A stretch of DNA of 64,000 nucleotides from Rhodobacter sp. TJ_12 (GTDB lineage: Bacteria; Pseudomonadota; Alphaproteobacteria; Rhodobacterales; Rhodobacteraceae). The notes below the pieces were generated by a model. The model was not told where the DNA came from, searched no databases, and saw only the letters and a list, made by a program, of their open reading frames with translations. The translations under genes and the position numbers were made by a program. Numbering within the stretch: position 1 is the stretch's first letter; the number at the start of each line of letters is the position of its first letter. This document shows, piece after piece, positions 7,238 to 19,579 of the stretch. The stretch covers positions 27,602-91,601 of the forward strand of contig NZ_NRRD01000014.1 of the NCBI RefSeq assembly GCF_020023995.1, in the 5' to 3' direction.

Positions 7238-8230
7238 TCAAACCGCCAGATGGCGCAGGCTGCGCGCGTAAGCCTTGCGCCCCAAAAAGGGCAGGGCAGG
7301 TTGGGGCGCTGGTCCCATGATCGCGCGCACCCGCGCGGCCAAGGCCGTGGGCAATCCCGCCAGCGCCACCGGGCCGGGCCAGAAGCTTTCGCAGCCCAGC
7401 CCCTCGGCCAGCACCACCGCGTGACGCGCCAGCACGATATGCACATAGTCGATCTGTGTGATCTCGGGGCAAAGCCGCACGCCGGGCCGGTCCAGCAGCA
7501 GATGGGCCGCGATCAAGGCCTTGGCCTCGGGCAGGGCCACCCGGTGCTGACGCGACAAGATCAGCCGCCGCGCGGGCCATCCGGGCCCCAGCGCATCGGG
7601 GGCAAAGGAAACCGGCATGCGGCGTGGCGCACCCGCGGGGCGAATGCTTGAGCGCAGCACAAGCGCCACTTCGGCGCTGCCGCCATCCGCCAAGCAAACC
7701 TGCTGGCCACGCCGCAAAAGACCGGCGGGCACCGCCCCCAAGGGGGTCGCGATCCGGCTTTCAGCGGCAAAACAGCTTGGGGCGGAACTGGCATAGCTAT
7801 AGGTGCCGGTGACAAGGTCTTGTGTGCTGACGACGGTCAGCGGCTCGCCAAAAGGGGGCAAAGGCCCCTGCACGACAAAGCCTTGAATGTTATAGGCGTC
7901 ATTGTCGAGCGAGACGAATTGCAGTGTGTAGGGATTGCCAAGGATGTCTTCGAGATGGACGATATATTCCGCCTCGATATTGGTGCCATCGGGCCATGTG
8001 GTGCCGTTGATGGTCTGGGCGCCGTTTAAAATCTGCCCGCCACCGCCATCGTCGTCAAAGGTCGCATCGGTGTAATCGGTGATCGACAGCGTCGTGGTCG
8101 AGGCGCCGGGCGTCAAGGTGATGGTGTCGACATTCCAGGTAAACTGGTAGCCGCCATTGTCCACGAACCCGCCCGCGGCGGTCGTGCTGGCATCGGCAAT
8201 ATCAAAGATCTCTAGGGCGTATATGGCCAT
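7238..8230 (-). CDS. Hint (Hedgehog/intein) domain-containing protein, probably secreted
   Basis: The 330-residue product has an N-terminal acidic beta-rich part (1-150, with DDDGGGG and many Thr/Asp) and a C-terminal Hint domain that begins at SCFAAESRIATPLG (Cys153) and includes GLLRRGQQV and LILSRQHRV. Such Hint proteins are common in Rhodobacteraceae and are often exported by type I systems; here no N-terminal signal peptide is visible. The Cys153 nucleophile and the downstream SRQH histidine fit a self-processing domain, but a C-terminal Asn before a nucleophile, as in inteins, is not evident. The biological role is unknown. Confidence 0.8.
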   Translation of the reverse strand: MAIYALEIFDIADASTTAAGGFVDNGGYQFTWNVDTITLTPGASTTTLSITDYTDATFDDDGGGGQILNGAQTINGTTWPDGTNIEAEYIVHLEDILGNPYTLQFVSLDNDAYNIQGFVVQGPLPPFGEPLTVVSTQDLVTGTYSYASSAPSCFAAESRIATPLGAVPAGLLRRGQQVCLADGGSAEVALVLRSSIRPAGAPRRMPVSFAPDALGPGWPARRLILSRQHRVALPEAKALIAAHLLLDRPGVRLCPEITQIDYVHIVLARHAVVLAEGLGCESFWPGPVALAGLPTALAARVRAIMGPAPQPALPFLGRKAYARSLRHLAV

Positions 8231-8339
8231 GCAGGTCTCTGGTCTGGTTGCCCCTGTATAGCCTGCCTTGGTTAACCGCCCCTGAACCGGTGCGCGGCGC
8301 GGTTTTCGCGCTTTTCGGGTTGCGCGTGACGGTCAAAAA

Positions 8340-8358
8340 TATACTATACCCGAGTATA
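8340..8358 (+). promoter_or_regulatory. candidate FrmR operator
   Basis: An inverted repeat TATACT-N7-AGTATA lies 17 bases before the frmR ATG, overlapping where the ribosome-binding region and promoter would be. FrmR-family repressors are known to bind such AT-rich palindromes in front of their own operons and to release DNA on reaction with formaldehyde. The assignment rests on position and symmetry. Confidence 0.6.
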
Positions 8359-8375
8359 CGACACGGGAGCCCCTC

Positions 8376-9769
<1,394 letters not shown>

Positions 9770-9778
9770 GGTCCGCAG

Positions 9779-10609
9779 ATGGAACGGCTTGAATCGCACG
9801 CCTGCTTTGGCGGCGCGCAAACGGTCTGGAAGCACGCCTCCGAGGTGCTGGGCTGTGACATGAACTTTGCCGTTTTTACCCCCGCCCATGCGGCGGGGGA
9901 GCGGCTGCCGGTGATCTATTGGCTGTCGGGGCTGACCTGTAACGAGCAAAACTTCATCACCAAAGCGGGCGCGCAGCAATTTGCCGCCCAGCATGGGGTG
10001 ATTTTGGTGGCACCCGACACCTCGCCCCGCGGCGCGGATGTGGCCGATGATGACGCTTACGATCTGGGCCAAGGCGCGGGGTTTTACCTCAACGCCACCC
10101 AAGGCCCCTGGGAGCGGCACTTCAAGATGTATGATTACATCACCCAAGAACTGCCCAAGCTGATCGAGGCGGAGTTCCCGGCCTCGGACAAGCGCTCGAT
10201 CATGGGGCATTCGATGGGCGGGCATGGCGCGTTGACCATCGCGCTGAAAAACCCCGGTCGTTATGCCGCCGTCTCGGCCTTTTCGCCGATTGTGGCGCCC
10301 ACCCAAGTGCCGTGGGGCGAAAAAGCCTTCACCGCCTATTTGGGTGAAGATCGCGCCACTTGGGCCGCGTGGGATGCGACCGCGCTTTTGGCGGGCGCTT
10401 CCGAGCGGCTTCCGGTCTTGATTGACCAAGGCGAGGCGGACCCGTTCTTGGAAAACCAGCTTAAGCCCGAGATCTTTGCCGCCGAGGCCGAGCGTCTGGG
10501 CCATCCGCTGACGCTGCGCCGCCAACCGGGCTATGACCACAGCTACTATTTCATCGCAAGCTTCATCGGCGATCACATCGCCCATCATGCGGCTGCGTTG
10601 AAAGGCTAA
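9779..10609 (+). CDS. fghA: S-formylglutathione hydrolase
   Basis: The 276-residue esterase-D-type alpha/beta hydrolase releases formate and glutathione from S-formylglutathione, the product of the gene upstream. The nucleophile elbow GHSMGGHG places Ser145 as catalytic; the oxyanion region SGLTCNEQNF and the closing PGYDHSYYF with the catalytic His are present. The gene begins nine bases after the dehydrogenase stop. A GC hairpin at 10618-10638 follows the gene but lacks a U-tract. Confidence 0.94.
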   Translation: MERLESHACFGGAQTVWKHASEVLGCDMNFAVFTPAHAAGERLPVIYWLSGLTCNEQNFITKAGAQQFAAQHGVILVAPDTSPRGADVADDDAYDLGQGAGFYLNATQGPWERHFKMYDYITQELPKLIEAEFPASDKRSIMGHSMGGHGALTIALKNPGRYAAVSAFSPIVAPTQVPWGEKAFTAYLGEDRATWAAWDATALLAGASERLPVLIDQGEADPFLENQLKPEIFAAEAERLGHPLTLRRQPGYDHSYYFIASFIGDHIAHHAAALKG

Positions 10610-10646
10610 AAGCACCGGCCCGGGGATCCCTCGGGCCGCGCCATTT

Positions 10647-13292
10647 CTAAAGCGGGTCGACCGTCACCTGCGCTTTCGCCCCGCCCAATTGGGCAAAGGC
10701 GCGTTGGCGGCAGGTAAAGACGATGATCTGCTGATCGCGCGCCACCCGGTGCAGCGCGGTGAACATCGCCTCGATCCGGTCGTCATCGCTCATCACCAAA
10801 GCATCGTCCAAGATCACCGGCACCGCTTGGCCCGCCTGCGCAAACAGCCGCGCGAAGGCCAGCCGGGTCAAGATCGCCAATTGCTCGCGCGTGCCACCGG
10901 ACAGGATATCAAGCGATTCCTCCGCCCCGTCGCGCGTCAGCGCTGTGGGCAAAAGGCTTTGATCGTCGATCTCGATAACCGCGCCCGGATGCAAGATCGC
11001 CAAAAGCGGTTGCAATTCGCGGATCACCGGGCGGAAATAGGCATCGCGCGCCGCGCTGCGCGCCGCGTCAAGCGCCGCACGCAGGCGCGTCAGCGCCTGA
11101 ACCTCGGTGCCGTAGCGCGCTGCGCGGTCCTGAGCCTCCGCCGCGCGGCCTTCCAATTCGGCAAGGGTTTCCTCAATTCCTTCTTCGGCGATCACCGCGA
11201 TCCGGCTGTTCAGCTCGGTCAGTTCTCGGCTCAACGCCTCGGTTTCTTGGCGCGCCTGATCGGCGGCCGTTTGCGCCCGGGTCAAGGCCGCCTCGGCGGT
11301 GGCAAGATCGGGCGCATTTTGGGCAAGCGCCTGATGCGCGGCGGCTTTTTCGATGCGGGCCTTGGTGCGGGCGGGCAGGGCGTCCCGCGCCGCCGCAAGC
11401 CGCGCGGCCAGGGTTTGCGGATCGCCCGCTTCGGCCTGCGCGGCTTCAAACGCGCGGTGGGCGGCGATCCGTTCCGCCTCGGCCCCCGCGCGGGCTTCGC
11501 GCGCGGCATTGGCCAATTCTTGCGCGCTGCGGGCGTTCGCCTGCGCGGCATTTTCTGCGGTCTCGGCTTTGGCCAGTTCGGCGTCCAGCGTGGTAGGGTC
11601 TTCGGGGGCGGCGGGCGTCTCCGCTGCCGCGGCCTCGGCGCGGGCAAGGGCGCTGCGCAACGCCTCTAGCCCCTCGGGGGCCAGATCGGCCAAATGCGCC
11701 GCGCTTTGGGTCAAGGCCGCTTGGTGCTGCTGCGCCTGCCCCCAAAGGGCGCGCATCGCGGCCACACTCTCGACGCCACAGGCCTCCAGCGCGCGGTCGC
11801 GCGCCTGTTGCGCCTGTTCAAGGGCGCGCGCGGTTTCCGCCCCGCGCTTCGCGCCCGGATCAAGATGCAGCGCGCCATAGCCCGGCAAGCTCAGCGTGCA
11901 GGCCGCCAGCACCGGATGCGGCTCCGGGCCCAAGGGCTGCCCATCGATCAAGGCCTGCGCCGCGCCATCGGGCAGGGGGGTGATCTGCACCGCTTGCGCC
12001 TCGGCCTGCGCGGTCAGCCGGTCCAGCGTCGCCTGTGCCTCTTCGGCGGTCTCAAGCGCCTTTTGCGTGAGCCCGATCAGCGCAAGCTTGGCCTTAAACG
12101 CGTCGATTTGCTGCGAAAGCGTCTCTGCACGGCTGTATTGCTGGCGCAGGGTTGTTGCGCGCGCACGGGCCTCTTGCGCCAGCCGGGCCTTTTGCGCCAG
12201 GCGCAACCGCTGCCGTAAGTCCCGCGCCGCGATGGTGGCGGCTTCGGCGGTTTTGCGGGCCTCGGATTCGCGTTGCCCCAAATCCTCGGCGCGCGCGCGG
12301 GCCGCTTGTGCCTTTTCTTGCGCCCGCTCTTGCGCGTCGCGCAGTGCTGCAAGCCGCGCTTCCAACGCGGCCAGCCGGTCGATGGCCGTTTGCGCCGCCT
12401 GCTCTTCGGTTTGGGCCAGACGCAAGGCAGTTTCGGCTTGTGCCAATTGCGCCGCATGGGCCTTGGCCGCCTCTTGCGCCGCCTTGGCGGTTTTCAGGGC
12501 TTTGTCGCGGGCGGCGACCTCTTCGGGGTGGGTCAGCCGGGTCAGTTGGCGTTGCACGTCGCTGCGCCGGGCCAGATCGCCGCTCAGCCGCTCAGCGCGC
12601 GGGCGCAACGCGGCGATCTCGCGCTCCAGCGCCTCCACCTCGGCCAAAGCCGCAGCCCAAGCGCCGCCCGCCTTGGGCTTGCCGGTCGCGGTGGCCAGAA
12701 CCGCCAGCGCCGTGGACACCCGCGCCACCACCGCATCCATCCGCCGCCCGCCGGTCATCGCCTCGATTTCGCCCGCGACCGAGGACAGCAAGTCCCGCCG
12801 GGTGTTGAGCCCACGCTCGCGGGCGCGTTTTTCCTCGGCAGTCGTGCCTTCGGGTTCAAGCCCCAAAAGCCCCTGGCGCACCCAGACCAGCCCCGACGGC
12901 CCGGCCAGACCGCCGCCGGCCGTCCCGCCCATCAACGCATCGATCCAAGCCTCGGCCTCGTCATCTTGGGCGACGATCCGGCCCTGTGCATCGGTGATGC
13001 GCGCTTGTGGGCGCGACAGCCAGCGCTTGAAGATCGCAAACCGGCCTTCGGGCAGCTCAATCTCGACCGTGACCTCGGGCGCGCCGCCCGCATGGGGGCG
13101 CAAAGCCTTGACCGGCGCGCCCATCGCACGGTGGCGTTCGAAAAACACCGCATGCAGCGCGTCAAAAAAGGTCGATTTGCCGAATTCATTGGGTTCTGAA
13201 AGCACGGTCAGCCCATCGCCCAGCCCCGAAAGCCGCGCGCGCTGGCCCGCGAAACGGCGGATATTGGCCAGTTCAATCGCGCGCAGTTTCAT
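10647..13292 (-). CDS. YhaN/SbcC-like AAA ATPase with long coiled coil
   Basis: The 881-residue protein has an SMC/Rad50-like layout: an N-terminal ATPase half, about 550 residues of Ala/Glu/Arg-rich coiled coil, and a C-terminal half with signature LSGGTREQL and Walker B region VPVILDDALVMSDD. It resembles B. subtilis YhaN rather than E. coli SbcC. The Walker A reads EPNEFGKST: the usual first glycine is Glu, and Walker B ends DD rather than DE. The start at 13292 (MKLRAIELANIRRFAG) forms an ATGA overlap with the upstream nuclease gene, so the two are translationally coupled and probably form a DNA end-processing complex. Confidence 0.85.
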   Translation of the reverse strand: MKLRAIELANIRRFAGQRARLSGLGDGLTVLSEPNEFGKSTFFDALHAVFFERHRAMGAPVKALRPHAGGAPEVTVEIELPEGRFAIFKRWLSRPQARITDAQGRIVAQDDEAEAWIDALMGGTAGGGLAGPSGLVWVRQGLLGLEPEGTTAEEKRARERGLNTRRDLLSSVAGEIEAMTGGRRMDAVVARVSTALAVLATATGKPKAGGAWAAALAEVEALEREIAALRPRAERLSGDLARRSDVQRQLTRLTHPEEVAARDKALKTAKAAQEAAKAHAAQLAQAETALRLAQTEEQAAQTAIDRLAALEARLAALRDAQERAQEKAQAARARAEDLGQRESEARKTAEAATIAARDLRQRLRLAQKARLAQEARARATTLRQQYSRAETLSQQIDAFKAKLALIGLTQKALETAEEAQATLDRLTAQAEAQAVQITPLPDGAAQALIDGQPLGPEPHPVLAACTLSLPGYGALHLDPGAKRGAETARALEQAQQARDRALEACGVESVAAMRALWGQAQQHQAALTQSAAHLADLAPEGLEALRSALARAEAAAAETPAAPEDPTTLDAELAKAETAENAAQANARSAQELANAAREARAGAEAERIAAHRAFEAAQAEAGDPQTLAARLAAARDALPARTKARIEKAAAHQALAQNAPDLATAEAALTRAQTAADQARQETEALSRELTELNSRIAVIAEEGIEETLAELEGRAAEAQDRAARYGTEVQALTRLRAALDAARSAARDAYFRPVIRELQPLLAILHPGAVIEIDDQSLLPTALTRDGAEESLDILSGGTREQLAILTRLAFARLFAQAGQAVPVILDDALVMSDDDRIEAMFTALHRVARDQQIIVFTCRQRAFAQLGGAKAQVTVDPL

Positions 13293-14422
13293 GGGTGCTC
13301 CTCTTGCGCCAGCGCGTAAAGCCGCGCCAGCGCTTGGCTGGCCACATCGCGCTCGGCCTGTGCCAAGGCGGGATTGCGGCTTTCTTCCCAAAGCGTCTGC
13401 GCGGCTTGGCGCAGCGCGCCCGCGCGGTCGATCTGGTCAAGGTCTTCGGGCAAAGCTTCCACCGCGAGGCGCGATAAATCCGCGGCCCACCAGCCGAATT
13501 CTGGCCCAAGCTGGGCGATCTCGGCTTCCAGTGCGGCGCGCTCGGCCAAGGTCAGCCGCCCGCTGAGCGTAAGCCGCACCAGATGATCGCGCCGCTTCAC
13601 GGCGGGCAGGGCGGCGCGCAACAGCGCGGGCGCATCGCCGCCCGGCAATAGATCAAGGTCCAGCCCGTGCCAGCGAAACTGCCCGGTCTCGCATAGCGTG
13701 ACCTCGGGCGGCGCGCCGGGGCCGGGCAGGGTAACCAGCAGCGCCCCCGCGGCCAGATCATGCTTGAACCCGTCGGGTTCGGGCGTGCCGCTATACCATG
13801 TGGCCGGGCCCACTTGCAGCCGCCCATGCCAATCGCCCAAGGCCAGATAATCCAGCCCCGAGCGCGCCGCCCGGTCGGGCGGGATGATGCCGCTGGCCGC
13901 AGCCTCGCCGCTTTCAAGGGCGGTGAAATCGGTGATCGCGCCATGCCCCAGCCCGATGCGCAGATCGCCCTCGGGCGTGGGGGCCGACATCGCCTCGGTC
14001 AGATCGCGGCCCGGGCGGCGCTGCGTGCAGGGCGCGGGCAACAGGCTCACCCCGGGGGCCAAGGGCACCGGGGCATCCATGGTCAGCGCGCGCAGGTTTT
14101 CGGGCGCTTGCAGCGCGATGCGGCGCCACAGCTCGGTCGCGGCCAGACTGTCATGATTGCCCGGCAGCAAGAGCCAGCCGATATCGGCCTCTTCGGCCAT
14201 CGCCGCCAGCGCATGGCGCAGGGTCTCGGGGGCGGGGGTTTCGGCATCGAAAGTATCGCCCGCCAGCATCACATGGCGCGCGCCATGCGCCCGCGCCGCT
14301 GCCGCCAGCCGCGCCAGCGCGCCATGCCGCGCCTCGCGCAGCCGGTTGCGGATCGTCTCGGGAAAGCCGCCAAAGGGCTTGCCAAGATGCAGATCAGAGG
14401 CATGCAGAATGCGAAAGGTCAT
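13289..14422 (-). CDS. YhaO/SbcD-like metallophosphoesterase (DNA repair exonuclease)
   Basis: The 377-residue product carries the calcineurin-like nuclease motifs in order: ASDLHLG (9-15), LAGDTFD, LLPGNHDS and later GHGAI and LALGDWHGR, with metal-binding Asp, His and Asn residues intact. The C-terminal region is the capping domain of the SbcD/YhaO type. GGAG lies five bases before the ATG. It overlaps the coiled-coil ATPase gene by four bases, the usual genetic pairing of Mre11/Rad50-like partners, so a role in nucleolytic processing of DNA ends is likely. Confidence 0.87.
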   Translation of the reverse strand: MTFRILHASDLHLGKPFGGFPETIRNRLREARHGALARLAAAARAHGARHVMLAGDTFDAETPAPETLRHALAAMAEEADIGWLLLPGNHDSLAATELWRRIALQAPENLRALTMDAPVPLAPGVSLLPAPCTQRRPGRDLTEAMSAPTPEGDLRIGLGHGAITDFTALESGEAAASGIIPPDRAARSGLDYLALGDWHGRLQVGPATWYSGTPEPDGFKHDLAAGALLVTLPGPGAPPEVTLCETGQFRWHGLDLDLLPGGDAPALLRAALPAVKRRDHLVRLTLSGRLTLAERAALEAEIAQLGPEFGWWAADLSRLAVEALPEDLDQIDRAGALRQAAQTLWEESRNPALAQAERDVASQALARLYALAQEEHP

Positions 14423-14595
14423 CGAAACTCCGCCAAGTCAGGGCCCGTTTATCGCTGCACGATGCGCCCGCAAGGGTCAACCGCCCGCAGCGGGAACGCC
14501 CCCGTGCGCGCGCCGCTTTGCCCTTCGACTTTGTGCAAATATCCCGGGGGGAGACTTGCCCGCGAGGGCAAGAGGGGGGCAGCGCCCCCCCCCTT

Positions 14596-15561
14596 TTAAT
14601 CGGCCTTTTGCGCGCGGGCATGGAAGATGAAGCCCAGAAAGTTCAACAAAACCTGCGCGGCCAGAATTTGTGTCGCGCCAGAGGGGTCATAATCGGGCGC
14701 CACCTCGACCAGATCGATCCCCACAACATCGTGGTTTTTCGCCACGCCTTGCAGGATCTCAAGCACCTCGTAATACAGGAACCCGCCATGCGAGGGCGTG
14801 CCCGTGCCCGGCGCGATCGAGGGGCAGAAGCCATCAATGTCGATGGTGACATAAATCCGCGCACCTTTGGGGATGCGCGCGAGCACGCCTTCGGTGCCCA
14901 GCTTGCGCACCTGCCGCACGCTTAAGATATCATCGCCCATTGCGCGCGCGGCGTCATAGCCGTCTTTCGCGGTCGAAGACACATTGCGGATGCCAAGCGC
15001 GGTAATGCCGCTGACATAGCCGGTTTCCGCCGCGCGGCGCATTGGGTTGCCGTGGCCATGGCGCACGCCGTGGCGCACATCGACGAAATCGAGATGCGCA
15101 TCGATTTGCAAAATATGGATCGGCCCTTGGTCGTCAAAGGCGCGAATGCAGGGGATGTTGACCGAATGATCCCCGCCAATCACCACCGGCAAAGCGCCCG
15201 CCTTCAGCATCGCGCGCACACCGGCCTCGATATTCGCGTGGCTTTGCTCGGTATCGGTATGAACGATATCGGCATCGCCAATATCGACGATCCGCACGCT
15301 TTCGGGCAGGTAGGTCGCATCGTCTTCATGGTCATAGGCCCCCGCATGGCCGAAGGAAAAGAGGGTCGAGGCCTCGCGCACCGCACGCGGGCCAAAGCGG
15401 GCGCCCGCGCGAAACTGGGTGCCAAAGTCAAAGGGCGCGCCCATCACGGCAACATCGGCCGCGATTGTCGTCCAATCCTCGACATAAGGCCGTTTGCCGA
15501 AGGTCGAAATGCCGACAAAGGGCAGGTTTAGCCGCCCCGTTTCATATCCGTGTTTTGTCAT
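14596..15561 (-). CDS. speB: agmatinase / ureohydrolase family enzyme
   Basis: The 321-residue product is an arginase-fold ureohydrolase with the binuclear manganese motifs GGDHSV (129-134), IDAHLD (153-158) and TIDIDGFCPS near 250, plus the conserved QFRAGARFGPRA entry motif. Annotation as agmatinase, which splits agmatine to putrescine and urea, fits length and motifs, but guanidinobutyrase, guanidinopropionase or guanidine hydrolase activity cannot be excluded from sequence. I chose the ATG at 15561 (MTKHGYETGR) because GGAG is eight bases upstream; the frame extends 73 codons further without family likeness. No polyamine genes are adjacent. Confidence 0.85.
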   Translation of the reverse strand: MTKHGYETGRLNLPFVGISTFGKRPYVEDWTTIAADVAVMGAPFDFGTQFRAGARFGPRAVREASTLFSFGHAGAYDHEDDATYLPESVRIVDIGDADIVHTDTEQSHANIEAGVRAMLKAGALPVVIGGDHSVNIPCIRAFDDQGPIHILQIDAHLDFVDVRHGVRHGHGNPMRRAAETGYVSGITALGIRNVSSTAKDGYDAARAMGDDILSVRQVRKLGTEGVLARIPKGARIYVTIDIDGFCPSIAPGTGTPSHGGFLYYEVLEILQGVAKNHDVVGIDLVEVAPDYDPSGATQILAAQVLLNFLGFIFHARAQKAD

Positions 15562-15655
15562 TTTTTGGCTCCGTTCCCTGTGGTGGTGGCGTGAGCTTTT
15601 CCTTTGTTGCGAAATAATGCAAGTTGCTGCGGTGGAGTGAGGAGAAGGAAAGACA

Positions 15656-18153
<2,498 letters not shown>

Positions 18154-18183
18154 GACTGATCTTTAGCGCTCTTCGGATCACAG

Positions 18184-18209
18184 CGGATGCCGGCTTTGGT
18201 CGGCATCCG
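18184..18209. other. hairpin downstream of guaB
   Basis: Perfect 9-bp inverted repeat CGGATGCCG (18184-18192) / CGGCATCCG (18201-18209) 30 bases after guaB, without a U-tract; it may be a 3' stability element. Confidence 0.4.
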
Positions 18210-18327
18210 TAAGCGCTCAAGACCAAGTGGTTTGCGTGCCAGTGCCGCGATACGGGGCGGAAAAGGCTGTCAGGTGACCGGTCTCGCCCTGCGTTTCAAA
18301 AGCGGGGCATTGGCCTTTGGCCGTGCA

Positions 18328-18360
18328 GGGCGCAGTCCGTGACTGCGCCCTTGGTTTTGT
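18328..18360 (+). terminator. intrinsic terminator distal to guaB
   Basis: Stem GGGCGCAGT (18328-18336) / ACTGCGCCC (18342-18350) followed by TTGGTTTTG. It lies 175 bases beyond the guaB stop and 70 bases from the convergent sugar-transferase gene, so it probably ends the guaB transcript. The 18154-18432 gap holds no gene that I can support. Confidence 0.65.
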
Positions 18361-18432
18361 TGCATATCCTGCGCTCAAAGAAGCTATGCCAAACCGTGAC
18401 AGGTCAAGTTTGGCAAGGTGATGGGCGATAGA

Positions 18433-19131
18433 TCAATTGCCGGTGCGCATCACCACGACCTTCGCCGTGCGGAAGATCAAGGACAGATCCGCCATCAGCG
18501 AGCAGCTCCGGCCATAGGCCTCGTCAAAGCGCACGCGGTTCGCAAAGGTCGTGTCATGACGGCCGACCACCTGCCAAAGACCCGTGACGCCCGGCCGCAA
18601 ATCGTAATAAGCTTCGCCCCCGGCCGCATCGTAGATGGCTTTTTGCGAGGGCAGAAAGGGGCGCGGGCCCACAAGGCTCATGTCGCCTTTCAGCACGTTG
18701 AAGATTTGCGGCAATTCATCAAGGCTGGTCTTGCGCAGAACCCGGCCGATTGTCGTGATCCGCGGGTCACGGGTCAGCTTTTGATAGGTGTGCCATTCAT
18801 GGGCGACCGCCGGATCGGACGCAATCATTCGCTCCAGAACGCCTTCGGCGTCCAAGACCATGCTGCGGAACTTGTAACACTGAAAGACTTTGCCATTGCG
18901 CCCGACACGCGGCTGCACAAAAAACGCCGCGCCCCCGTCAGCCCGCACGACGAGCCAGATGATCGCAATGATCGGCAGCAAAACGGGCAGCATGAGAACT
19001 GCCAGAACAAGGTCGAGCACACGTTTGCCCGCGGATTGATAGATCCGGAAGCGGCGCGCCGAGACACGTTTTACCGGCGCCAGTTCGATGGATGCCAGCT
19101 TCATATAAAGATTAGTGTTGTCGAACGCCAT
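18433..19131 (-). CDS. ExoY-like polyprenyl-phosphate sugar-1-phosphate transferase
   Basis: The 232-residue protein starts polysaccharide assembly by moving a sugar phosphate from a nucleotide sugar to undecaprenyl phosphate. It has a short N-terminus, one membrane re-entrant or transmembrane segment (about 39-62) and the catalytic bacterial sugar transferase domain with [40 protein letters not shown] and [10 protein letters not shown]. The small size without extra helices matches ExoY or the C-terminal half of WbaP. I chose the ATG at 19131, eight bases after GGAGGG. It lies at the left end of the exopolysaccharide locus and has a structured leader (19198-19254). Confidence 0.9.
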   Translation of the reverse strand: MAFDNTNLYMKLASIELAPVKRVSARRFRIYQSAGKRVLDLVLAVLMLPVLLPIIAIIWLVVRADGGAAFFVQPRVGRNGKVFQCYKFRSMVLDAEGVLERMIASDPAVAHEWHTYQKLTRDPRITTIGRVLRKTSLDELPQIFNVLKGDMSLVGPRPFLPSQKAIYDAAGGEAYYDLRPGVTGLWQVVGRHDTTFANRVRFDEAYGRSCSLMADLSLIFRTAKVVVMRTGN

Positions 19132-19197
19132 TTTCGCCCTCCAAACAGCAGAACAGTCACGCAAACAAGGCCTTCTGCCTCAAGCGAACAATTTGAT

Positions 19198-19230
19198 CGT
19201 CACCAAGCCTGGCTCGAAGTTTTGGTGACG
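19198..19230. other. inverted repeat in the sugar-transferase leader
   Basis: A perfect 9-bp inverted repeat CGTCACCAA (19198-19206) / TTGGTGACG (19222-19230) with a 15-base spacer lies 67 bases upstream of the start at 19131, inside the predicted 5' untranslated region. It could be an RNA hairpin or a protein-binding palindrome. Confidence 0.5.
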
Positions 19231-19239
19231 CTTCCCTTC

Positions 19240-19254
19240 TAAAGGGGCCCTTTA
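19240..19254. promoter_or_regulatory. palindrome just after the predicted transcription start of the sugar transferase
   Basis: TAAAGGG-G-CCCTTTA is a perfect 7-1-7 palindrome lying a few bases downstream of the predicted -10 box, where a repressor would block initiation. Confidence 0.5.
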
Positions 19255-19579
19255 ACAATTTAGTAACCTATAGCGGCGAAACGACACGTCTTTCAAGTTT
19301 ACCAAAGGGGGACCTATGCCCTTTTGCTTGTTTTTTGGTCATTGTTAGTGGTTAACGCTGCAAAGGCAGGGCGTCTGCGCATGAATGCACCGATCGCCGA
19401 TGCTGCGTCGCGGCAACAATCGGGTTCCGCGCGCCAGATCGGCCCCGATTCGGACACAATGGCCTGACCCTTTGCAGTCAGGCGGCGGGTGGCTGACGAA
19501 TCGTGCGGGCCGCTTTATGCCCTCAGACAATAACCCCCAGACAAAGCTGGGGCATCGCGCACAGACGGGGCAGGATGAG
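19255..19579. promoter_or_regulatory. divergent control region between the sugar transferase and the phosphatase
   Basis: On the minus strand TTGAAA (19296-19291) and TATAGG (19272-19267) are spaced by 18 bases and form the best promoter for the sugar-transferase gene. The stretch is A/T-richer than its neighbours near 19255-19360. Toward the phosphatase, an in-frame ATG at 19517 offers an alternative, longer N-terminus for that protein. No separate gene is supported here. Confidence 0.5.

Noticed and set aside
10618..10638. Terminator after fghA
   Set aside because: A GC hairpin (GGCCCG / CGGGCC) is present but no U-tract follows on either strand.
14540..14600. Terminator after the agmatinase gene
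   Set aside because: A G/C-rich hairpin exists, but on the minus strand it is followed by TCTTGCCC rather than a U-run; evidence is too weak to list.
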